Assembly (NCBI GenBank): GCA_937982065.1
Contig: CALJMO010000044.1
Coordinates: 1-26,861 of the forward strand
Length of the DNA: 26,861 nucleotides
Origin: an uncultured Collinsella sp.
GTDB lineage: Bacteria > Actinomycetota > Coriobacteriia > Coriobacteriales > Coriobacteriaceae
Direction: 5' to 3'
The first letter of the stretch is position 1. Every line of letters starts with the position of its first letter. The position numbers and the translations under genes were made by a program. Below, piece by piece: positions 22,385 to 26,861 of this stretch. A model generated the notes under the pieces. The model was not told the origin of the DNA and did no database searches. It saw only the letters and a list, made by a program, of their open reading frames with translations.

Positions 22385-23377
22385 CTAGAAACACCAAGCG
22401 GGGCAGACGCATAACGAATCCGATGCATACATGCTATACGAGGCGTGGCCGGAGCCACTCCAAACAGAGCTAAAGGTACTTTCACTGTTGATATAGACCG
22501 TACGCTCCCACCAAGAAACGCCGATGTTCAGGCAATCGTTGGTCGTCCCGCTGCCAGACACCTTGTCTTTAAAGGCCTCGTACTGGAAGCCCTCAGAGAA
22601 AGTCCATGGATAGTGAGTGCCCCAGCCATAGGATTGCGGCACGATCTCATAGCAGCTGAGCAGAAATAACCTATCGCTTGTTGCGGTGACATTCCTACCG
22701 GTGTAGTCACCATTGATGTTGTTTGTGAGCTTCGTCACAGGCTTCACTTTGGACTTGAACTCGGAGGGCATTAGATTCCAAATCTCGCCGGAATTCATTT
22801 TCCGGCGCAAGTCGGACTTCTCCCAGCCGCCTTCGTTCATTTTCGTTGCGTTCATTTGAGACCGAATGCCTGTTGATGTCGTAAGAAATGTCAGTCCAGC
22901 CTTACCAGACCCGTCCGCCAAGTCATCATGGTTGATCCCGATGATTCGGTACTTGAGCGTCTGTCCGTCGGTGAGCTTCATCGAGAACTTCGTCCCTGCA
23001 TCCATTGCGGCCTTAGCTTTCGCGTAGGCGGGCGACGCCTCGCCCTTCGCGGCGATGTCCTCGGCCACGGCCTTCTGCTCATCCAGCGTCCAGTCCTTCG
23101 CGTCCTTGGCGATAGCCGCCTGGACGGTCGCGGAACCGGCCCCGGCGGAGCCTCCACCGGACGCGCCGCCGCCCTCTACGCCGCCGGCCGTCCCGCTGTT
23201 CACCGTGTTGCCGACCAGGTTGAACTGGTTACGGATGGCCCCGGCCACGCCGGGTCCCGCGAACACGATCACCAGGCCGATAATCGCGATGATCAGGACG
23301 TACTCGATGATTGACTGTCCTCGGAGGCGGGTACTCCTAGGAGATACCCCCCCCCCGAAGGTTAACTGCCGCTGCAT
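22385..23377 (-). CDS. Flp-type prepilin fused to a DUF6273-like (lectin-fold) domain, copy 2
   Basis: The 330-residue paralogue of the gene at 19703-20677 starts at ATG 23377, the second of two overlapping ATGs. This one is in frame because the tract here has ten G (23347-23356). The ATG at 23381 leads to an early stop. The leader ends in RLRG, then QSIIEYVLIIAIIGLVIVF, with the same Glu +5 prepilin signature. Pilin, linker and the start of the C-terminal domain are nearly identical to copy 1. From about residue 140 the sequences diverge strongly (GGWEKSDLRRKMNSG, TSDRLFLLS, SWWERTVYI, ending CPAWCF), and the divergent half is lower in GC. GAAGGGAG lies 12 bases before the in-frame ATG, longer than usual. 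Confidence 0.8.
   Translation of the reverse strand: MQRQLTFGGGVSPRSTRLRGQSIIEYVLIIAIIGLVIVFAGPGVAGAIRNQFNLVGNTVNSGTAGGVEGGGASGGGSAGAGSATVQAAIAKDAKDWTLDEQKAVAEDIAAKGEASPAYAKAKAAMDAGTKFSMKLTDGQTLKYRIIGINHDDLADGSGKAGLTFLTTSTGIRSQMNATKMNEGGWEKSDLRRKMNSGEIWNLMPSEFKSKVKPVTKLTNNINGDYTGRNVTATSDRLFLLSCYEIVPQSYGWGTHYPWTFSEGFQYEAFKDKVSGSGTTNDCLNIGVSWWERTVYINSESTFSSVWSGSGHASYSMYASDSLCVCPAWCF
23347..23356 (-). repeat. Homopolymeric G10 tract in pilin-like gene 2
   Basis: Ten consecutive C on the + strand stand at the position of the G9 run of copy 1. Here the extra base shifts the productive start from the first to the second ATG. Copy 2 also has two extra bases between GAAGGGAG and the ATG pair. Confidence 0.9.
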
Positions 23378-23547
23378 GCATTTGCGACACTCCCTTCGCT
23401 CAGGGTTTGTAGATACATTGCCGAGCGTAGGGCTATTCCATAATTCTGCTCCGGTCTTGCCGCAGCGGCAACCGCACCGATGGTCAACAATCGTGATTAC
23501 GCTATTATAGAACACGCGTTCGTTATTGATTCGAGAGGGGTGCCGTC

Positions 23548-23841
23548 GTGGGGGAGAGCGATAAGTCGATACGTTTGGTCACGGCCCTCGTCGAGTGCCG
23601 CCCCGACGGCGAGTACGCCCCGTGGGGCATCAAATGGTACGACGGCACCGTCTACCCGTTCGACCGCATCGAGTCCTACAGCTCCCGTTCGTGGGCGCTC
23701 GGCAGGAACAAGCGGTCCGAGTCCTGGCGCGTGATCGTCGGGGACGGTACGTGCCGCGACATCTGCCATTACCACAACAGCTGGTATGTCGTTCACGACC
23801 CAGACGATGACACCCCAGCGGCAAGCGCACCGCAAAAATAG
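23548..23841 (+). CDS. Small soluble protein, uncharacterised
   Basis: The 97-residue product starts at GTG 23548 with GAGAGGGG about 9 bases upstream, and it has strong coding character (high GC third positions). The core GIKWYDGTVYPFDRIESY, then WRVIVGDGTCRDICHYHN and SWYVVHD, resembles a widespread group of small Gram-positive proteins with a WEDG-YPVDRV pattern, whose role is unknown to me. It is divergent from pilin gene 2, with about 170 bases between starts. The Asp/Pro-rich C-terminus is probably disordered. No clear terminator follows on this strand. Confidence 0.65.
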   Translation: MGESDKSIRLVTALVECRPDGEYAPWGIKWYDGTVYPFDRIESYSSRSWALGRNKRSESWRVIVGDGTCRDICHYHNSWYVVHDPDDDTPAASAPQK

Positions 23842-23994
23842 CCAAAACGCCCATTCGAAACCAAACGCCCAGGTAAACGGCTTAACACAATCGCGAATAC
23901 GACCCCAAAAAGACCTACTTGGATACCCGCTAGGGGTACCTGTTTTCAGGCACCTTAAATCGCCTCTCGTTGCCTCGTTTTTTCGGCTACTCAG

Positions 23995-24026
23995 TAAAAA
24001 ATAGGGGAGTACGCCAGTACTCCCCC
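23995..24026 (-). terminator. Minus-strand terminator
   Basis: GGGGAGTAC (24004-24012) and GTACTCCCC (24017-24025) form a 9-bp stem with a 4-base loop. On the minus strand it is followed by TATTTTTTA. It would end transcripts coming from the 24107-24625 region. Confidence 0.8.
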
Positions 24027-24067
24027 TAAATCGTTTATATCCCGGTTGCTGCCTGCCAGTCTGCCCT

Positions 24068-24085
24068 CTCAAGCCTAGGCTTGAG
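24068..24085. repeat. 18-bp perfect palindrome next to a G9 run
   Basis: CTCAAGCCTAGGCTTGAG is self-complementary over its full length. A run of nine G follows four bases later (24089-24097). It could be an operator-like site or a recombination scar. Confidence 0.6.
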
Positions 24086-24106
24086 CGCGGGGGGGGGCTT
24101 AGGCCC

Positions 24107-24208
24107 CTAGTCTTGAACGTACTTGAGGTCAAGCTCTCCAGGCGCGTCCACGTACACCGCGCCGAACGTCAGGTTTACCAGCCGGGGCTGAGCTCCATAA
24201 GAGCAAAA
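24107..24208 (-). pseudogene. Short gene remnant (C-terminal fragment)
   Basis: A minus-strand frame of 33 codons ending at a TAG (24107-24109) reads RLVNLTFGAVYVDAPGELDL and then KYVQD. Its third positions are strongly GC, unlike the surrounding AT-richer DNA. There is no start codon or ribosome binding site. It is probably the tail of a lost gene, and I cannot name the family. Confidence 0.3.
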
Positions 24209-24226
24209 TCATTCTAGCGCTTACTA

Positions 24227-24499
24227 TCAAGGATATCCGTCGTAGTGGCGGCTATCCGGCAAACGATCGTACTCTCGTGGTCCCGTTTCGAGTAATTCTT
24301 TGGCACGGTCAGGAGCATAGCGAACGGTTTCCGCTGTTCCGCTCATGTACATGGACGATGAATGAACTTCGATAGCAAACGCAATTTGGTTTTTGAAATA
24401 TGGACGAATTCCTTGTCGGGAGGGTAGAATGATGCCGACGGCAGCCCAAGTTGTAGAGAGCTGGGCAGAGCCGTTGCTTAATGAAGTTGGGTCATCGTC
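24227..24499 (-). pseudogene. Open fragment in frame behind the small-peptide stop codon
   Basis: Ninety codons are open on the minus strand, in the same frame as the 41-residue peptide at 24500-24625 and separated from it only by the TAA at 24500-24502. The translation (STTWAAVGIILPSRQGIRPY, later GPREYDRLPDSRHYDGYP) has the look of a real protein. The first ATG is at 24352 and has no ribosome binding site. It is either the 3' part of a gene broken by a nonsense mutation or an unrelated remnant. The family is not recognised. Confidence 0.4.
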
Positions 24500-24625
24500 T
24501 TAGCGACGGTGGCCTTTCTTTTTAGGCTTCGAGCCCTGCTTGAGTGCCTTGGAAAGGCCGACAAGGGCCGTGAGGAGCGAGACCATAGCGGTCAGGAGCT
24601 TCACGAGCTCGGTGAAATCGGTCAT
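24500..24625 (-). CDS. 41-residue hydrophobic/basic peptide (toxin- or holin-like)
   Basis: ATG 24625 is preceded by GGGAGGTGATGCCC, an excellent ribosome binding site with 8-base spacing. The peptide has a short acidic start (MTDFTEL), one hydrophobic helix of about 18 residues (LLTAMVSLLTALVGL) and a very basic tail (KQGSKPKKKGHRR). This layout is shared by type I toxin peptides and holin-like toxins of Gram-positive bacteria, but also by other small membrane peptides. An extended -10 promoter lies about 60 bases upstream. No antisense RNA is evident to me. The codon bias fits expression. Confidence 0.6.
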   Translation of the reverse strand: MTDFTELVKLLTAMVSLLTALVGLSKALKQGSKPKKKGHRR

Positions 24626-24688
24626 GGGCATCACCTCCCATCAAATGGAGGGCTCTGCCCGGCACGAGGGCTGCCGACAGCAAGGACG

Positions 24689-24697
24689 ATTCTATCA
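24689..24697 (-). promoter_or_regulatory. Extended -10 promoter of the 41-residue peptide
   Basis: On the minus strand TGATAGAAT gives TAGAAT with a TGn extension. Initiation would be near 24682, leaving a leader of about 57 bases that contains the strong ribosome binding site. Confidence 0.5.
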
Positions 24698-24744
24698 GAG
24701 CGGCTGACTCCCGCCCGATATTACCATCCCACTGCGCCTGTGCA

Positions 24745-24776
24745 AAAAAGAGGGCCGCCAAACAGCGACCCTCCAG
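24745..24776 (-). terminator. Minus-strand terminator upstream of the peptide gene
   Basis: On the minus strand GAGGGTCGC pairs with GCGGCCCTC (9 bp, one G-U), followed by TTTTTTG. No minus-strand gene is seen immediately upstream. It may insulate the peptide promoter or end an unannotated transcript antisense to the gene at 24871. Confidence 0.75.
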
Positions 24777-24810
24777 CGAAAGTGCATGTTATTTAAGACA
24801 GTCAAATTCT

Positions 24811-24837
24811 TTGAATAACAAATGACTGCTGTATAAT
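24811..24837 (+). promoter_or_regulatory. Promoter of the 151-residue membrane protein gene
   Basis: TATAAT at 24832-24837 is a perfect -10. TTGAAT at 24811-24816 is 15 bases upstream, and TTTGAA one base earlier gives 16. The start codon is 34 bases downstream, after AAGGAG. Confidence 0.6.
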
Positions 24838-24870
24838 TACATAATAAAGTTCAGCCGGAAGGAGCGATCG

Positions 24871-25326
24871 ATGAAAAGCAAACGATTTGCCCTGAATGCA
24901 CTTCTGGTAGTAGCAATATTGACGCTCTTCGTCTTTTCGGACTCATACATGAATCAGCCAAGATTTGGATATGCTTTATACGCTGTGTTTTCCGGCGAAA
25001 CAACTTACAACACTTACAACACTATTGGCTTCATTGACGCAATCTTTTTCTATGTAGTCGGCCCCTTATCAAGCGAACTGGTCGCTTTCCTTGTCTGCCT
25101 CAACCTGAATCAACGAAGCCAAACTCATTCAGCGACTTCGGCCAAACAAGGAATCAATCTCTTCGCAATAACGATAATTCTGCAAATTCTGACAGTGTTG
25201 ATTATCGCCCTGACCGCAACAAACGTTTTGAAGTATGAGTTCGGATTCATCGCGAGCTGCCTGATGGCAATTGCCGCGGGTATAGCGGTCTCGTATACGA
25301 CACCGGCAAAGAAGTGGCTCAACTAA
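24871..25326 (+). CDS. Four-helix membrane protein, unrecognised
   Basis: The 151-residue product starts at ATG 24871 with GAAGGAG about 8 bases upstream. Hydrophobic segments fall at about residues 8-25, 55-78, 97-118 and 124-145. A polar loop of Gln, Ser and Thr lies between segments 2 and 3, and a basic C-terminus is present. GC is clearly lower than in the operon at 1931-19017, suggesting horizontal origin. I find no motif. In context with other small membrane proteins it could be an immunity or transport accessory protein, but that is speculation. Confidence 0.7.
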   Translation: MKSKRFALNALLVVAILTLFVFSDSYMNQPRFGYALYAVFSGETTYNTYNTIGFIDAIFFYVVGPLSSELVAFLVCLNLNQRSQTHSATSAKQGINLFAITIILQILTVLIIALTATNVLKYEFGFIASCLMAIAAGIAVSYTTPAKKWLN

Positions 25327-25332
25327 CAGGGC

Positions 25333-25410
25333 CTATTTGGAATCCGAATCGTCCATGGAGCCGTCGATGCCGGTTTTGGTGTCGTCGTCCGTATTGGAAT
25401 CGTCATCCTT
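25333..25410 (-). pseudogene. Acidic C-terminal tail of a lost gene (possible)
   Basis: On the minus strand the frame ending at the TAG (25333-25335) reads KDDDSNTDDDTKTG then DGSMDDSDSK, a low-complexity acidic tail typical of a protein C-terminus. No start with a ribosome binding site is seen, and the upstream continuation loses protein character. It may be a fragment or chance. Confidence 0.25.
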
Positions 25411-25477
25411 GGGGCTTATAGGACAAAATGTGTATATCTCATAATGTATACGTTGCACCATGAGAGAGGGGTCTGTC

Positions 25478-25591
25478 ATGAGCTGGAAACCGAGAAAATG
25501 CGTTATCGCCGGTCTCGTGACAACCGGTCCCGGCGGCGGCTTGTTTGCAACCGCAATGACATCGTACCGACTTTTCACTTGCATGTTCTAA
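25478..25591 (+). CDS. 37-residue peptide upstream of a small membrane protein
   Basis: ATG 25478 has GAGAGGGG about 7 bases upstream, and the TAA at 25589 is 12 bases before the next start. The peptide begins basic (MSWKPRKC), then has a Gly-rich hydrophobic stretch (VIAGLVTTGPGGGLFATAM) and ends TSYRLFTCMF. It could be a small membrane or secreted peptide, a peptide pheromone or bacteriocin-like product, or a translated leader. I do not recognise it. Confidence 0.4.
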   Translation: MSWKPRKCVIAGLVTTGPGGGLFATAMTSYRLFTCMF

Positions 25592-25603
25592 AAGGAAGTT
25601 GCC

Positions 25604-25843
25604 ATGCTGTCGCAAACTCAATCGAGATACTTGACCACAATCGGCTTTGCCCTGCTTGCATTACTCTTTGCTAGCGACCTTTTGCTGAAACCGCCCAAGG
25701 AACTCGTTTCGCTTGCCATAGCCTGCATTTCCGCCCTTTACTTTACGGCAACCCTATTCGTCGGACTAAAGGAGAGGAAAAAGGGCGCAGTCGTTGCATC
25801 TGCCGTAGGCGTGGTCACAGCCATTGCCTCATTCTTTATCTGA
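25604..25843 (+). CDS. Small three-helix membrane protein, unrecognised
   Basis: The 79-residue product starts at ATG 25604 with AAAAGGAAG about 6 bases upstream. Hydrophobic segments lie at about residues 9-27, 34-54 and 60-79, separated by KPPKE and KERKKG charged turns. It is probably co-transcribed with the 37-residue peptide. Size and layout resemble small bacteriocin-immunity-type proteins, but no family signature is visible. Confidence 0.6.
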   Translation: MLSQTQSRYLTTIGFALLALLFASDLLLKPPKELVSLAIACISALYFTATLFVGLKERKKGAVVASAVGVVTAIASFFI

Positions 25844-25855
25844 CGCATTGGTGAT

Positions 25856-26191
25856 CTAGGGGCGATATCGTAGGAATGCGACCGGGAGAGCCGGGACCAG
25901 ATTGCCCGGGTTGCCCGGTCGGCTCGCGCGACGGCGCGGCGGTTCCACAGAAAGCTCTCCGGACTTCACGCCGTTTCTGATCGCATTGTAGACAGCCATC
26001 TCGTCTTCGCAGTCGGCGAGCACGCGGTGTGCGTCGTCGTTTTGGATGTCCAGTTAATCTCGAAGGTCCTCCATGCACCAGCGTTCGAGATTTGGCCATG
26101 CGCGTTGCGCGAGCTGATAAGTGTCGATTGCGATGTTGTAGTTAAAGTCCAGGCCAAAGCCGTCCCAGGCAGAACGGCTTTGTTTCCTTGA
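25856..26191 (-). pseudogene. DnaQ-like 3'-5' exonuclease, decayed C-terminal part
   Basis: On the minus strand the frame ending at the TAG (25856-25858) reads SAWDGFGLDFNYNIAIDTYQ, then LAQRAWPNLERWCMEDLRD, an in-frame TAA (26054-26056), then LDIQNDDAHRVLADCEDEMA. These match the last part of DEDDh exonucleases of the DNA polymerase III epsilon/ExoX type: the second half of the fold with the IDT-LA helix and the final H-x4-D motif (HRVLAD). The N-terminal catalytic DxE motif is missing, and a TAA precedes the fragment at 26192. A basic Pro/Arg-rich tail ends it. It is clearly nonfunctional. Confidence 0.65.
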
Positions 26192-26214
26192 TTATCAACT
26201 TCATCCGGACACTT

Positions 26215-26248
26215 CCCGCATTCATCCGTGTGTACGGATGAATGCGGG
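26215..26248. repeat. 15-bp perfect hairpin
   Basis: CCCGCATTCATCCGT (26215-26229) pairs perfectly with 26234-26248 around a GTGT loop. There is no T tract on either side. On the + strand it runs directly into a tRNA T-arm-like hairpin (26245-26261). Confidence 0.7.
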
Positions 26249-26291
26249 GTTCGATACCCCGGCGGCCTGATCGGCAGACCGACGGGAATTC

Positions 26292-26720
26292 TCACTCCTC
26301 GAAAAAAGCCGGCACTCGGTTAGTCCTACGCATCTTGAAATCGCCAGTCTCGTGGGAGACGTAGAGAATGCCGTCCATCCCGTCTCGCGATGCATATGAA
26401 AGGTGAACAGAACCGCAATCCGCTCCATCATTGTCGAGAAGATCGAACGAGTTCGGGTCGCTCGTTGCGGCCAAACGACCACTCAGACAAGAGCCATCGT
26501 CATTACAGATTTGCCATTCCATATCTTCACCTGCAAGAATCGCCATAGACGGCTTGGTCGCGCCATCGTTGACATACATCCCATCTATGCCAAACCCATT
26601 TTCAGCGCCATCGATGAACGACTGCTCGGACCTATACCTCGCAAATGATGCACATAGCACCATTGCAAGACAAAGTACAAAGCCAACAATCGCTATCTTT
26701 GCATAGCTCTTGCCTATCAT
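26292..26720 (-). CDS. Membrane-anchored extracytoplasmic protein next to an ABC transporter
   Basis: The 142-residue product starts at ATG 26720, with GGGAGGTG about 8 bases upstream. An in-frame GTG at 26729 overlaps the ribosome binding site and is unlikely. One hydrophobic helix (about residues 8-27, IAIVGFVLCLAMVLCAS) is followed by a soluble, acidic domain of about 110 residues. That domain has two Cys in ICNDDGSC and one in DCGS, and ends PAFFEE. A VLC before AS is not a canonical lipobox. It lies one base after the stop of the ABC ATPase gene, so it is a translationally linked operon partner. The family is not recognised. Confidence 0.7.
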   Translation of the reverse strand: MIGKSYAKIAIVGFVLCLAMVLCASFARYRSEQSFIDGAENGFGIDGMYVNDGATKPSMAILAGEDMEWQICNDDGSCLSGRLAATSDPNSFDLLDNDGADCGSVHLSYASRDGMDGILYVSHETGDFKMRRTNRVPAFFEE

Positions 26721-26721
26721 G

Positions 26722-26861
26722 TCATTCACCTCCCTCGTATGTATCGAGGTATTCCTGCTTGAGCGTCTGCGAGGACGACTCGATCTTTTCCACGAGCGTG
26801 CCGGCCTCGATGAAGTAGAACGAGTCGGTGAGGTCTGCCAGGTCGTCGAGCAGGTGGCTTG
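26722..26861 (-). CDS. ABC transporter ATP-binding protein, C-terminal end only
   Basis: The last 45 residues are present on the minus strand, and the rest lies beyond the window. SHLLDDLADLTDSFYFIEAG, then TLVEKIESSSQ, is the end of a nucleotide-binding domain: the switch histidine (SHLL) followed by the helix, the FIEAG strand and the LVE element. This form is common in bacitracin- and lantibiotic-type exporters and multidrug ABC ATPases. The stop (26722-26724) precedes the membrane-anchored protein gene by one base. Confidence 0.8.
   Translation of the reverse strand, partial: SHLLDDLADLTDSFYFIEAGTLVEKIESSSQTLKQEYLDTYEGGE

Larger units (their letters stand above)
23842..24106. other. Intergenic region with terminator and palindrome
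   Basis: I see no gene. The region holds a minus-strand terminator at 23995-24026, a perfect 18-bp palindrome at 24068-24085 and a G9 run at 24089-24097. Confidence 0.5.

Noticed and set aside
23497..24132. A 211-residue minus-strand frame
   Set aside because: It is antisense to the 97-residue GTG-start gene and crosses a terminator hairpin. It has no ribosome binding site or domain pattern.
19685..25424. GCTTATAGGACAAA at 19685-19698 and again at 25411-25424, possible element ends
   Set aside because: A single 14-base match in 27 kb, counting both strands, is about what chance gives, and no flanking similarity was seen.

Overview
The window is high-GC DNA from a bacterial chromosome. Gene content, gene order and protein style suggest a Coriobacteriia actinobacterium, most likely Collinsella. 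That placement is inference from recognised families and general knowledge, not from a search.

Region 1 (1-1900) is a tRNA neighbourhood. It has a gene remnant at the left edge, two tRNA-Ala(GGC) genes that are identical over about 123 bp including promoter-proximal and terminator sequence, and an opposite-strand tRNA with a CAT anticodon between them. Each tRNA-Ala is preceded by a roughly 160-bp imperfect palindrome whose arms diverge while its central sequence is conserved.

Region 2 (1931-19017) is a tightly packed run of genes all on the + strand. In order: ABC-F ATPase, small membrane protein, M50-type protease, scpA, scpB, an RluB-type pseudouridine synthase, cmk, plsC-type acyltransferase, ispH, DUF512 radical-SAM protein, der, plsY, gpsA, rpe, cysteine desulfurase, Nif3-like protein, zinc-ribbon coiled-coil protein and coaBC. 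It covers ribosome and RNA functions (ABC-F, Der, RluB), chromosome segregation (ScpA/ScpB), phospholipid synthesis (GpsA, PlsY, PlsC), isoprenoids (IspH), nucleotides (Cmk) and CoA. Many genes overlap by 4-14 bases or are separated by under 20 bases, so extensive co-transcription is likely. The first gene begins 31 nt after the tRNA-Ala terminator, which suggests read-through.

Region 3 (19098-23841) starts with tRNA-Pro(GGG) and its terminator, followed by an accessory island. Two minus-strand paralogues each encode a Flp-type prepilin N-terminus (G|QSIIEY) fused to a DUF6273-like, probably lectin-fold, C-terminal domain. Each carries a poly-G run (9 and 10 G) a few codons after the start, beside two overlapping ATGs in different frames. 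This looks like a contingency (phase-variation) switch. An intact IS3-family element (1449 bp, 3-bp target duplication, A7 frameshift site) has landed in the loop of the terminator of the upstream pilin gene.

Region 4 (23842-26861) is AT-richer and eroded. It holds a 41-residue hydrophobic/basic peptide with a strong ribosome binding site, whose frame continues past a single TAA for 90 more codons. It also has small membrane proteins, a DnaQ-like exonuclease pseudogene, strong palindromes, and a membrane-anchored protein directly behind the truncated 3' end of an ABC-transporter ATPase. I saw no CRISPR array, rRNA, reverse transcriptase or integrase.
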